NCBI GenBank assembly: GCA_004014935.1
Contig: CP025321.1
Coordinates: forward strand, 2,976,001-3,040,000
DNA: 64,000 bases
Direction of reading: 5' to 3'
DNA from: Saccharomycopsis malanga
Taxonomy: Eukaryota > Ascomycota > Saccharomycetes > Ascoideales > Saccharomycopsidaceae
Shown here piece by piece: positions 38,419 to 49,700 of the stretch. Below the pieces are notes generated by a model. The model saw only the letters and a list, made by a program, of their open reading frames with translations. It searched no databases and was not told the DNA's origin. Positions within the stretch are counted from its first letter, which is position 1. Each line of letters begins with the position of its first letter. Position numbers and translations under genes: made by a program.

Positions 38419-41121
38419 CTATAATGCTTGTTTATTCAAGGATTGACTGAGCTCATCCATGTCTTCTCCAATAGACTCAATGTCGGAAATATCCTGGATC
38501 ATGCCGACGTCGAGACTATCGGTATCGTTATGGGTAACATTGTCAGCAGCGTAGCCAAAGAACTTCGCAGATGTGTCGCTGAGGTAGTTGATGAGAATGT
38601 CTGTTTCCATCAAATCGTTGAGCTGTTCTTTGTTTGGTTCTGAATCTCGGGAGATTCTCTCCACGGTTTTGTTGTAGAACAACTCGTAGTTTTGGATCAA
38701 CAATTCCTTGATACCATCAAGAAGATAACTGACGACCAAAGTGTCGTCCATGTATAACACTAGGAGGCCCTTTAAGCCCTCTAGTTCTGCGTAGATTGTA
38801 TTTTTGAAGATTGTCATTGTCTCAGCTATACTTTGATCCGCTGGCTTATTAATTAGAGGAGTAGTGATTTCAAGCACAATTGTCTCTATGAAACTATGCA
38901 CAATGTTTCTCAATTCTAATTGTAATTCCATCTTTGCATCGTACATGTTTGTAACAATCTTTGGCACAGAATCCTTGGCAATCTCTATCAAGCCACCTTT
39001 AGCGTCGGACCATACAGTTCCAGTTCTAAACTTGTTGAACAACTCTTTCATGCCGCTAAAATCGAAATCCACATCGTTGTAACTAGTGAAATCAATATCA
39101 AAATTCTCAACATTTTTTTTCAAAATGAGCAAATTCTTCATAAGAAAGAGTTTTGAATCCTTGGGTCCGCTATATTTCAAAGAAAAGTCAAATGCCTTTT
39201 TCAATGATGCAATACATAAATGAATAATGTTATGTGCCAAATCGTCAAAAATGGCAGAATTAACAAGCTGATGGATTTGAGACAACAACGTGATGGACGT
39301 TTTAAGAGTTGGGTACCAACCTTTATAATATTCATCATTATTAAAGTCTAATTCGCCATTGAGATTTAATACTTCGGCTTGAGTGTCGCTCTTTTTGTTA
39401 GACAATGGTAGATCGTCCAATTTGGGTCTGTATTTGATAATGTTCTCATCAATGAATATTTGCACTTTGAAAACCAACCGGCTCTGGATGTCGGTGAGTA
39501 TAGGATTAAATAACCGAGCAAAGTTTATATGGAACTTGGAAAAATCCTGGTTTCGATCCATGAAATCCTCGTCAATATCCTCATCGTATCCATCATCATA
39601 ATACTTCTGAAGCAAAGTAATCAAATGACACAAGATTTTGATTTCTTGTTCTTTCAATATTTTATTTCTCAAAATATCATACAACGTATCTAAAATTGAG
39701 GACTCAATCCATTGGAAAAACTCGTTCGATGCAAACTGCAAAAAGTCAAAAAAATTGAATTCTGGATCATGCAAGTATTCATCATTAGCATCATCATAAA
39801 AATCATTTGATTGTTTGTCGGAACTTGATAAATTCCTACTATTCAAAGTATCATCGAAATTTAAGCTCTGGTCTGTTATGGATTTATAAACGTCTTTTGT
39901 TTCCCCACTCTGTTGGTGAAATTTTGAAAGCCGAAACTCGTTGAAAAACTTGTAAAAAAGCTCATACTCATTATTGATTAAATTGATATAGAAACTCAAA
40001 TTGTCTTGGAAAAATTGAATAAGAGATTTATTTAGTACCACATTGGCATTAAAATTAGCTTTGAGAGTTTGATTTAAGAGCTTCGATCTGATGCTGAAGT
40101 ATGTTCCAAACACATCGCTCAACAATCCTTCGTATTCGCCATTGTAGAGATCTTGCTTTTCATAAAGAATAAGCATGAATCTGTTGATCTCTTCAGAAGT
40201 CATTTCAAACTTAGTGTATAACAAAGCATTTGCAGTAATTGATGAAGGATCATTCAAATTATTAAGTTGATTAGTTATGGTATTATAAGTGTTATTAAGC
40301 GAGTTGTTGATGTAATTTTTGATAAGAGTCAAAGCCTTAGTTAGAGATGCTTTGAGCAATGCACTGTAAGATTCTGCATCTTTGAAGTCTGAATTCTCAT
40401 TGATAAACTTCAAACTTCTGTCCAACTTTTGTAAAATGTGCAAGAATTTAGAAGACTTAATAACTCTGTTTAGACCTGGTTTATTCAAGAAGGCATTGAT
40501 CTCATTCAAGTTTTCAAAATGAGACAAGCTTTCGGACAACTGTTTGTGGAAATCCATCAACTCATCATGTTCACTAATAAGTTGATTTGATTGATCTTGA
40601 AATATTCTTGTGTCGTTCGTTATGGTTTGATATTTTGAATTCAAGCTATTGATAGAACCTAGCAAGTTGTCAATCTTTTCAATGATTAGCTCGTTTTGAG
40701 AATGTTTGAGAAGCATATCATTTTGAAAGTTTAGATATTTTGCATTTCTTTTATTGAACAATGCATTTTCAGCATCATCCAGTATCAACACATTGTATTC
40801 AAATGACTGCTGATACCGATCCCATAAGCTATCGGATTCATGCTTACTTAAGGGGTAGTTATTGTGACTGATATTGAAATTTTTATTGAGTGTCTGGGGG
40901 GCTTTGCCGTGTGCAGCTATAACATCTTGTGCCTCATTGTGATATAAGCCTAAAAGATTATGAATGGAATGCGCTTTTTTCCCTTGAAGCTGACTGGCAC
41001 TGTCAGAAACATTATCACCAAGATCAACATGGCTTGGAACTTCAGGAACTTTAAAAGCAATTGCCTGAACAATGGACCTGCTTCGTCTTCTTCGAGCCTG
41101 GTCAATATGGGAACTGCTCAT
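38419..41121 (-). CDS. COG3: Conserved oligomeric Golgi complex subunit 3 (Sec34)
   Basis: A subunit of the COG tethering complex, lobe A, acting in retrograde intra-Golgi traffic. 900 aa (yeast 801). An N-terminal disordered segment of about 100 residues (basic SSHIDQARRRRSRS) precedes the Sec34 domain: coiled coil at about 130-195, then HFENLNEINAFLNKPGLNRV and SSKFLHILQKLDRSLKFINE, which are Sec34 hallmarks, with helical CATCHR bundles to the end. An Asp/Asn/Ser-rich linker (about residues 425-445) splits the domain. Divergent from the small gene at 41677. Confidence 0.87.
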   Translation of the reverse strand: MSSSHIDQARRRRSRSIVQAIAFKVPEVPSHVDLGDNVSDSASQLQGKKAHSIHNLLGLYHNEAQDVIAAHGKAPQTLNKNFNISHNNYPLSKHESDSLWDRYQQSFEYNVLILDDAENALFNKRNAKYLNFQNDMLLKHSQNELIIEKIDNLLGSINSLNSKYQTITNDTRIFQDQSNQLISEHDELMDFHKQLSESLSHFENLNEINAFLNKPGLNRVIKSSKFLHILQKLDRSLKFINENSDFKDAESYSALLKASLTKALTLIKNYINNSLNNTYNTITNQLNNLNDPSSITANALLYTKFEMTSEEINRFMLILYEKQDLYNGEYEGLLSDVFGTYFSIRSKLLNQTLKANFNANVVLNKSLIQFFQDNLSFYINLINNEYELFYKFFNEFRLSKFHQQSGETKDVYKSITDQSLNFDDTLNSRNLSSSDKQSNDFYDDANDEYLHDPEFNFFDFLQFASNEFFQWIESSILDTLYDILRNKILKEQEIKILCHLITLLQKYYDDGYDEDIDEDFMDRNQDFSKFHINFARLFNPILTDIQSRLVFKVQIFIDENIIKYRPKLDDLPLSNKKSDTQAEVLNLNGELDFNNDEYYKGWYPTLKTSITLLSQIHQLVNSAIFDDLAHNIIHLCIASLKKAFDFSLKYSGPKDSKLFLMKNLLILKKNVENFDIDFTSYNDVDFDFSGMKELFNKFRTGTVWSDAKGGLIEIAKDSVPKIVTNMYDAKMELQLELRNIVHSFIETIVLEITTPLINKPADQSIAETMTIFKNTIYAELEGLKGLLVLYMDDTLVVSYLLDGIKELLIQNYELFYNKTVERISRDSEPNKEQLNDLMETDILINYLSDTSAKFFGYAADNVTHNDTDSLDVGMIQDISDIESIGEDMDELSQSLNKQAL

Positions 41122-41676
41122 TTTGATTCGTGAAATACCAAAAGTATTGGATACGGGCGATGGGAAGAAGGATCCGCAGGGACTCCAGGATGGCTAACAC
41201 TAATAAAGCGCGGATGAGAGATATTCCAAGGTCCAGTTCCCCAAGCGGCAACGGTACTGGTGAGCTGTTTGGTACACACTGTTGGTGAAAATGTATCAAA
41301 TTTACCCAGCAAAGTCTCTGGTAACTACTGTTCAAGTCATGTGCTATATTGGTATAACTGGGACTGTCAAGACTTGTCAAAGTTGAATGTTGGATTAAAG
41401 GAAGCTTAACCCCTTTAAAATCGGGAAAGGTTTTCAGATAGTTAGTGCCGTCAACGTTTGGGATTCAACTAATACCAAGCATTTTGACCCAAAACATGTG
41501 TTCCGTAGCCCATGGACTATAAAGACCAAGTGAAAAGCTGTCAAAAATCAATTTAATTTTTGCAATTCCTTGTTTCTCTTATCTTTGACTTTATCAACAA
41601 CTCCGACATACATTTACATTTGCTCAACTGCAACAACAATCCAGATTGAAAAAGCATTCAAATACTATAATATAAA
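41122..41676. other. Divergent promoter region
   Basis: 555 bp between COG3 and the small gene. The COG3 side has a GC-richer segment (41155-41275). The right side has a TATA-like GACTATAAAGA near 41516 and a CAACAA-rich leader up to the ATG at 41677, typical of an expressed yeast gene. Confidence 0.45.
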
Positions 41677-41868
41677 ATGGCTTTTGCTTCTAAGAAATCA
41701 GCATGTGTTTCCTACACTCAATTTGACGAGAAGGCAGAATACAACCGTCGTCGCCAACGTAAAAACTCTATCGCCAGTGCAAATTCAAACTACGAATTCA
41801 GTCTTTCAAGATCATCGAGCACTGCTTCACAAGCGTCTGTGAGATTTGTTACTCCTTCAAAGTACTAG
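41677..41868 (+). CDS. Hypothetical 63-aa basic Ser-rich protein
   Basis: Not recognised. The protein (start MAFASKKSACVSYTQFDEKA) is basic and Ser/Arg-rich with RRRQRKNS, a good PKA-type phosphorylation motif, followed by SLSRSSSTASQAS, another run of likely phosphosites. No signal peptide or membrane helix. Support for a real gene is the upstream context: TATA-like box about 160 bp before the ATG, pyrimidine-rich then CAA-rich leader, and an A-rich Kozak region (ATAAAATGGCT). Confidence 0.55.
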   Translation: MAFASKKSACVSYTQFDEKAEYNRRRQRKNSIASANSNYEFSLSRSSSTASQASVRFVTPSKY

Positions 41869-42837
41869 CTGCTGCTTGATTAAGCAAATAACACGTAATT
41901 GATGTTACTACATGCTGGCATGGTAGTACGCCAAAAAGTTCACTTCTTTATTCTTAAATTTTTGTTTCAGTTCTTTTCTGTCTTGCTATATAAAACTATC
42001 TATTTTCACTTGTTTGTTACTGTTTGCTGGGTTTTTCTCAACTTGTTTTTTTGAAATTTTGTTGCATTAGTTATTTGCTTTATACTATATTTTATATCAC
42101 GAATTTTGTTACATTGCAAATGTTTTTTGTTGAACTATTACCGCTAAAGAGCAGCTTTAGGCTTTTGCCCTCTGTTACTTTTTTGATACATCGCTATAGA
42201 TCTATATACACTTTCACAAATTATCATAATCAACCGCCATTACAAGCATTTGTAGAGTGGAATACTGTTATGTCTATCCATTTTCCACGTCGTCTTTAAG
42301 GTACCATGCACCAGTTACATGCAGTATCCTGCAATCTCATGTCGCCCAGCAACCCACAGGCGTGTCAACATGAAGAGGAAGCCTTTTAAACTTGTCTTGG
42401 TATCTGCCGAGCATTTCCTTTCTTGTATACACAAGGCAAATTAAAGACTGTTCTATATAAGGCACAATAGAAACAGGGGTATGATACTCTGTGACAAATG
42501 CTTGCACGCTTTTTGTTCTGATTACAAGGTTTTAAGAACCAATTTATGTAGAACGAAGGGATTAACATTGTAGAACTCTATAAAGTAAAGATGTATATAT
42601 AATGCAGACCATTTTTTTACTCTTTGTTTGGACAATGAGAGGTAAAATATTAGATGATCATAAACATGGGGTTGGAAGAAATTGTTGAAGTATAACCAAA
42701 AATTAAGATATTCTGTACCATTAAGAAGAAGCAATTTTTTTGTCAGAACCGAGTGTAACTCTTGGATGTAATTTTTTTTAGTTTGAGCCAATATACAAGA
42801 AACCAGCAAGTATATTGATGGGATAAATTAATTGAAC
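41869..42837. other. Intergenic region
   Basis: 969 bp shared by the 3' ends of the small gene and the secreted-protein gene. T-rich. No gene, RNA or repeat recognised. Confidence 0.5.
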
Positions 42838-43608
42838 TTATTGGAGAGCAACGGAAGCAAAGGTCTCCTCGTCAACAACGATAGTATTGGCAAACACCGC
42901 CTCAGAATGGCCAAAGGTAATGTAGGCATGGTTGTTGTTGCCATCAAAGTTGTTTAAGATGACACCTGGAACTGAACCAAACTGTTCATGGATGAGAATG
43001 AAGTCAGTCATGATGTTTCTAAGAATTTTCTTTTGGTCGTCAGAAAACTTTTTCAAGCCACTTTTGGAGAATGCATATCTGAGGTGCAAATCGCCGAATT
43101 GAATGAAAACAACATTATTTGCCAACTTTTTGTTAGCAGCAGCAGCCAATTGATTGCCCAAAATGGCACCCAATGGGAGAGGTTCTTTAACAACCAAGAC
43201 TTGTTCGGTGGAAGTGAGATTGATAGTGGTCTTTTTACCCTCCAATTCAACAACATGACCAGTATTGTTGGAATAATCAATGTAATGGCCAAACGAAGAG
43301 ATATCTGGGGTGACAGAGGTGTTCACATACAGAGCAGTGACATTGACTCCGTAACTGAAATATGGAATGATGGTGTAATTGTCTGGATTCTGGAAGTTTT
43401 GGTATTCAGTGTTTTTCTCAAAAATAAATAAATCCGAGGCAAGATTTTCATTGGAAGTGTTCTTGAGGACAATATGTTGGCTTCCGTAACTATCATACGA
43501 CACACTGAAAACTTGCAAACCTTCAACAGTTTCGTGCCAGGAATAACCGTCTGCTGCAATAACTGCAGTAGCTAAAGAGATGATGGAAAATAAAAGGTTG
43601 AAAAGCAT
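42838..43608 (-). CDS. Secreted glycoprotein of unknown family
   Basis: 256 aa. Residues 1-18 are a signal peptide (MLFNLLFSIISLATAVIA). The mature part has several N-glycosylation sequons (NTS, NVT, NTS, NNT, NLT), alternating beta-strand-like segments (GLQVFSVSYDSYGSQHIVLK; VVFIQFGDLHLRYAFS) and no C-terminal hydrophobic tail, so it is probably soluble or wall-associated without a GPI anchor. It ends SVALQ. I do not recognise the family. Opposite it, 2.5 kb of intergenic DNA separates it from another surface-protein gene. Confidence 0.7.
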   Translation of the reverse strand: MLFNLLFSIISLATAVIAADGYSWHETVEGLQVFSVSYDSYGSQHIVLKNTSNENLASDLFIFEKNTEYQNFQNPDNYTIIPYFSYGVNVTALYVNTSVTPDISSFGHYIDYSNNTGHVVELEGKKTTINLTSTEQVLVVKEPLPLGAILGNQLAAAANKKLANNVVFIQFGDLHLRYAFSKSGLKKFSDDQKKILRNIMTDFILIHEQFGSVPGVILNNFDGNNNHAYITFGHSEAVFANTIVVDEETFASVALQ

Positions 43609-43979
43609 TTTTAAGTCTTAGTTCTCGTTATATAATTCAATTGAACAATTTGTAGTACTTATAAAATAGCATAAATATAAAATAACTACAAGAATCGTTT
43701 GGAAACTCAAATAATGAAAATAGCAAACGGCAATTCTTTTATAGTTCTACATCACAGGCATACCAAATTAAAAAATAAAGTGTCAAGAAAAGTAGGTACC
43801 ATTTATTGTCGAATACAGCGATTGATCATGCAGACTAACGGTTGTTGCCTCGCTGAAATCAAAACGGAAAGGAATGTTATAAATTTAGAATGATTAACCT
43901 CATTGAATACAATGTATGGGAACTGGAACCTGTAACGGATCGGAGGCCCAAAGGTTTTGCTGTGGCGATTTATTGACTG

Positions 43980-44047
43980 CGCGACGGGTCGTCACCTACG
44001 CGTATTTGACGACGGCGCGAATTGACTATTCTTTGTTTAGGGTTAGG
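43980..44047. promoter_or_regulatory. GC-rich island with hairpin, ACGCGT and TTAGGGTTAGG
   Basis: CGCGACGGGTCGTC and GACGACGGCGCG (43980-44019) form an imperfect hairpin around a loop carrying ACGCGT (MluI/MCB-type). TTAGGGTTAGG follows at 44037-44047; TTAGGGTT is the core bound by Tbf1, which in Candida-type yeasts drives ribosomal-protein and snoRNA genes. TGTATAAATG, a TATA-like word, lies about 45 bp further on, but no transcript could be recognised. Confidence 0.4.
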
Positions 44048-45576
44048 TGTTTGTTTGGTCGTATTGTTCTATCGCGTGGGAGGTATTGTATAAATGTTGA
44101 GATACGCGATCCAAATATATATGTACAATATACAGTTATTGGGACCCTGGTCTTGACTTTCAGGTACATGTCTACTCAACCATTTTCAACTGCTTATGGT
44201 CCCTTTTGGAAACTTGTTTTGTATATCTGTAGCTATCTATACATATAGTTACTAGATCAACTTCTAGATTGAAATTAGTAGAGCAACGGCACTCCATGAA
44301 TTATTGCTCACACTGGCTTTTTGTTAAAGGCATATGAAATTGCATTGGCAACTACTCCATCTAGACAATCAAAGTGAGCGTTGGTTGGTCCGTCACACAG
44401 CCCGTTGTTTGCTAGGATGTTTGAAACAACAGCTCACTTATGAAAAGTGCTAAGACATAAAGCTGCAGTAGGCCTATTATGTACTGGAAACGCCATTATA
44501 TTATCAGCAAACAACTTCACACAATTAATGAAAACAGGAGGAACACATTCACCAAGTTTTGCGACTTACTAATACAGTAGTTTTAGGTTATCGGCTATTG
44601 CAACCATGTAGAGTAAAAAAGGGCAAAAACATTGTGTCTTTTTATAGTAAGAGCTCTTATCCGCTTACAAAAATTGAAATGAAAAGCACCTATGCATGGT
44701 TTCTCCCATAGAAAACAGTCTTTTTACCTCTATGATTTTATTTTACTTACTTCAAGTAAGCAAAGTTGGTCTTTTGAACATTTTATAGCGTTTTAAGCAG
44801 ATTTATTATGTGATTGGGATGACGACATTGGCAGTAAATAACAATAAATAGTAGTAAATGTTTAGTACACTTTGAATATATCATGTTCGACAAGTTGTTA
44901 ATCATTATAAATTATTTCTTGTTTTATTCTATAAATTGTTATCCCTGTCAAAGAGTTTTTCAGCAAAAAGAAAAAAATTGAAGATTTTGATTCAAATCAA
45001 AATTTAAAACTTCGATATATCTTTACATGTATAAAAGTTATTTTCAAGTATGTGATGTTTTTGACATTTCAGCTTTATTTGAAAAATAACATGTTTGTTC
45101 AGGCCAAGAAAAGTCAATTTGATATATTTTGAAAATGAATAAATACACTTTAATTTTCAGTCATAAAGTCATAACAGTTTTTTGTGAAAAGTGCCTGTAT
45201 AAATCATCTGTTTTACATCAACGATATTTGGAAACCACTACAGATCTTCATAATCCAGCGAGTTATGGTACATGTTTCAATTTTTCAAACTACCTGTAAA
45301 GATATTAATTCTCCAACATTTAGATTTAGATTGATACTACACTCAGCTTGTTTGTTCTCCCCATAACATATATATGAATTATCGAAAAATCATTTTAAAA
45401 TACTACCATAAAACTATTTACTGTCACTTACCATCTATTAAACAATAGCTTGTATAGTGTACAATACAGCAGTGAATATAATGTATATACATACTACAGA
45501 CCCGAATCCTCCGGGTAGTTTCCAGATATAGTTGCAATGTCAGTTTTAACTGAAATTGGTAAAGAAAATTATGACT

Positions 45577-45792
45577 CGGGTAATGTAACCCGCATTTTGC
45601 AAGGTTATTCGCTTGCTTTGCTGCATGATGGCGCAGACCAACGTTTCCCTCCGCATTTGCATGCAGTATGATGTTTTCCCCTGCGCAAGCGTACACTCAA
45701 AGATGAAGCACGTGAGGAATTTACGTCATTTTGGGAAGTTCCGAGAGGGGCAGCGATTATTTGCTGGGGTTTTGAAGCAGGGTTATGTAACC
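45577..45792. promoter_or_regulatory. Motif-dense upstream region of the small GPI-protein gene
   Basis: Two dyads of the same type occur: CGGGTAATGTAACCCG (45577-45592) and GGTTATGTAACC (45781-45792). Between them are TGCAT words (45652-45666), an E-box CACGTG (45709-45714) and a CRE-like TTACGTCA (45721-45728). All lie 300-520 bp before the ATG at 46096. Motifs are seen; binding factors are inferred. Confidence 0.45.
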
Positions 45793-46095
45793 TTTCCTTG
45801 CCTGCTTCTGCTTTTACTTGCCGTGCAGGAGATGCATCCAGTACAATAAAAGTCTGTACTGGCACAAAGTCTATAAAGACTTTTGATTGCTATTCCACTT
45901 TGCCAGCATTTTTCATCCATAAATACCCCTAGATCTCCCTTCTTACCTTTTACTTTCTGTGCATCTCTTTCTTCCTAATAAAAACATTGTATCTTTGATT
46001 ATACAACTCAACCTGCTTTCGGTACAAAAGAAACAGTGATAACATTCTCGCGAATACCAATCGTTAAGCCTTTGTCAAACCTTTTTTAAACAAAA

Positions 46096-46299
46096 ATGCA
46101 ATTCAAGAACGTCGCTTTTGCCCTCACCACTTTGGTTGGTGTCTCTATGGCTGCTGGAAATTCTTCTGGTGGTGCTGCCGGTGGAAACTCTAGTTCTGGT
46201 GGCTCTGGTGGTTCCTCTTCTGGTGCTGCCGTTAACGGCAAGGGTATTTTTGTCGCTGCTGCCGCTGCTGGTGTTGGTGCTGTTGCTTTGTTGATCTAA
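46096..46299 (+). CDS. Tiny GPI-anchored surface protein precursor
   Basis: 67 aa with the complete layout of a GPI protein: signal peptide MQFKNVAFALTTLVGVSMA, a Gly/Ser-only middle, a likely omega site at Asn47-Gly48 (SGAAVNGKG) and a C-terminal hydrophobic tail (FVAAAAAGVGAVALLI). After both cleavages the mature peptide would be only about 27 residues of Gly, Ser, Ala and Asn, with NSS sequons at 22 and 31. Such a peptide could act as a wall filler or a lipid-linked spacer. The A-rich start context and C/T-rich leader suggest good expression. No orthologue recognised. Confidence 0.75.
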   Translation: MQFKNVAFALTTLVGVSMAAGNSSGGAAGGNSSSGGSGGSSSGAAVNGKGIFVAAAAAGVGAVALLI

Positions 46300-46791
46300 G
46301 GAGTTTAGATTCAATATCAATGCTTCTTGTCAAAACTAGTGCTTTGTCACTGTTATTGTCACCATACCAAATGTTACAATTAGCCCTTTGTTTTTCTTTT
46401 ACACATAGAGATTTGTCTTTTTTTTTAATTAATATTATTATTCCGTTTATCAACAATAATATAGTAATGCTAGTAATTGTACAAGTTGCGAAGCATTACT
46501 TTCTTTTATAACTTTCCTTAATACTATACTATTTATCTGTCTTTATTTTTTTTAGACTTGATGATATATTTATTGTAGTTTGTAAAATGGTAAAATGATG
46601 TTGCCTGTCACTTGAATGTTAGCATCTGCAATACCATGCAAGTATCATGCCGCTGACGCTTAACACCACCGGGTAATGCAGTACCAGGGCATCTAGTATG
46701 TTATGAAAGAGAGAGAAAAAGCAGTTTAATATTGGAAAAGGCATCTCTGTAAGGAAATAGATGTTTATTTCTCCATTTAAATCTGTAATTA
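46300..46791. other. Intergenic region upstream of YTA7
   Basis: 492 bp with T-rich 3' region of the GPI gene and TGCA words at 46624-46640. No gene seen. Confidence 0.5.
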
Positions 46792-49700
46792 TTGGTGATG
46801 CCATCAAGACAAAGGCACAATTATCACAGATCCAGTGGGCGGTCGAGGAGAACGAGTTCTGACGCGGTGATTGCGGCGAATCATAAGCTTCGTTCTAGGA
46901 GTCAGAGTATTTCGTATAAGGAGCCAGAGGAAAATGAAGATGGAGATTTTGTAGACACGGCAAGTGGTGATGACAAGGAAAATGAATATGGAAAGAGCAC
47001 ACAGGAGGGGGTTTCTAGTAATACTGACGAGGATGTGCCGTTGGCGAAACGGGTGAAGCTCCGGCTTCCAAAACGGCGTCTTGTCCAGAAGGATGAGGAT
47101 GAGGATGAGGACGCGTATGTAGAGATGAATGATGACGACGAGGAGGATGAGATTATTCAGCCGCGGACGCGGACGCGGCCTACACGGCTTGCCGCGAAAG
47201 AGGATGATGAGTATATAGCGTCGGAAGACAATGAAGAAGGCAGTTTGTCGGCGGAGTATTCGGACGGGTCCGATTATGAGAGGCTCAGACGACAAGATGA
47301 GGACCGGAGCTTTGTGGTGAGTGACGAGGAGGGGAGCCGTAGCAAGCGGCGTAAGCGGCGGGCCGGACGCGGCAACCAGAGAAGTAGTAGCAGTAGAAGA
47401 CGAAGAAGAGGCAGATTGGCCCTCGCCAGTAGACATGTGAGTGATAGCGATGAATCGTACAAGGAGGACGGCGACGCGGACGAGTTGGATGACCGAAACT
47501 CATTGCAGGAGGAGTTGGAGGATTTGAAGACGACGCCCGAGGCGTCGCCGCCGAGAAAGAATCTCCGAGAGCGGAAGAAGAACATCAATTATCAAATTCC
47601 GCCTCCGTTGCCCGACAACATGACTTTTGACGAGGCCGTTGTGCCAACGGGCACGGAGTACAAGGCGGCGGCGGTGCGCAAGATACCGAAATTGACCGGT
47701 GGTTTCAACAAAGGGTTGTTTCCAGTGGCGGGCCCTTTTGGCGGAAATGATATCATTCCGATATTGGGCACGAATCTTATACGTGATGGGGGAGTGTTGA
47801 ACGGGCCGCCGGGGGCGGCGGCGGCGGGAAGCGGAGTTACTGTCAATGATTCGTCGTCCTCGGATGACGATTTTGTGACGAGGCCGTATGACGTTGTTTC
47901 TGGAACCACGGCGGCAGCGTCGGTATCGAAAAAAATTGGCAAGAAGAAGAAAAATGCAATGGCAGATAGCGATCCGTTAGGGATCGATACCAATATTGAT
48001 TTCCGAGCAGTGGGTGGCTTGGACAATTACATTGATCAGCTAAAGGAAATGGTGGCATTACCATTGCTTTATCCAGAGGTGTATGCCAAGTTTGGAATTA
48101 CCCCTCCGCGCGGCGTGTTGTTCCACGGCCCTCCAGGAACCGGTAAAACGTTGATGGCGCGTGCGTTAGCATCAAGTTGTTCATCCAAAGAACGACAGAT
48201 TACGTTTTTTATGCGTAAAGGAGCCGACTGTTTGTCAAAGTGGGTCGGCGAGGCCGAGAGACAACTCCGATTGTTGTTTGAAGAAGCCAAGAATAAACAA
48301 CCGTCGATTATTTTCTTTGATGAGATTGACGGATTGGCGCCCGTGCGGTCATCAAAACAAGAACAAATCCATTCTTCCATAGTGTCTACATTGTTAGCAT
48401 TAATGGATGGCATGGACAATAGAGGCCAAGTTATTGTGATTGGGGCAACTAACCGACCAGATGCAATTGATCCTGCTCTTCGAAGACCCGGCCGGTTTGA
48501 TCGAGAGTTTTATTTTGCTTTGCCTGACATGGCAGCGCGTAAAACCATTTTAAACATTCATACAAGCAAATGGCAGCCAAAGCCTACCCCACGGCTTATT
48601 GACACATTGGCTAGTTTGACTAAAGGGTACGGCGGTTCGGATATTCGAGCTTTATGTACCGAGGCCGCATTGAATAGCATCAAGAGACGTTATCCGCAAA
48701 TCTACGATTCCGATCGAAAGCTAGTTATCAATCCTGACGATATCAAAGTGAGTGAAAACGATTTCATGAATGCATTGGATAAAATTGTTCCATCTAGTGC
48801 CAGATCCACTAGCTCTCCATCCAGCCCAATCCCTGATCATTTACGTCCATTATTAGACCAAAATTATTTCAAAATTGTTAAGAAAGTTGATCAGTTGGTT
48901 TCCAGAGTAAAAGGTAAAGCCACAGGCACAAGTGCGGTTATGGATTCCGACTCGGAATCTGACGACCAACCGTCCTTTGAAGCCGTGTTTGGAATGTCTA
49001 AACATCAACTTTTGAACAAATTCAATCGCACTAGGGTGTTTCAACCCAGATTGTTGGTCTCTGGAAGACCGGGAATGGGCCATAAATATTTAGGGGCCGC
49101 TGTGCTTAACCACTTGGAAGGTTTTCAAGTGCAATCTTTGGATATCGGTACTCTTTTTGCAGAGTCTGGGCGTACTGCTGAGGCAACTATCATACAGTTA
49201 TTTTTAGAAGCTCGTAAAAACCAACCATCCATTTTATTTATTCCTACTCTTGAAATTTGGTTGCGCTCTGTTCCTGAAAGTGCAAAGGCTACTTTAGAAG
49301 GACTATTGCGTACATTAAATTCGTCTGAGCAAGTGTTGTTGCTTGGATTATGTGAAATTGATGATGAAAATCAAACATCAGACGACATAACCTTTTTAAA
49401 ATACGAATTGAACAGGTTTTTTGGCGTGGGAAGTCTAAACAATTGCACAATTGAATTGCCTGATAGCAAACAAAGAGAAGAATTCTTCAACTTTTTATGG
49501 GTCTTCTTACAAACAAAACCTATTTTTCAACAACTTAATATCGATGATCCAAAATACAAAAAGTTTCAGGAAATCAAACATTGGAAAAAAATGGTCAAGT
49601 TGCCCGTTATGGAAACTAATGAAAATAGCATCAATGAAACTGAAAAACTGGCCAATGCTGAGTTGCAACATCGTCGCAAACTTAAACAGCAGAAACAACA

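Larger units (their letters stand above)
43609..46095. other. 2.5-kb intergenic region between two surface-protein genes
   Basis: No convincing gene. Two parts stand out from AT-rich DNA: a GC-rich island at about 43920-44105 and a motif-dense region at 45570-45860, both listed separately. AAAGTCT-ATAA-AGACTTT near 45868-45885 is a small perfect hairpin. The interior (44300-45400) is AT-rich and featureless. Confidence 0.6.

Noticed and set aside
44037-44047. TTAGGGTTAGG as an interstitial telomere
   Set aside because: Fewer than two repeat units and no tandem array; better explained as a Tbf1-type site.
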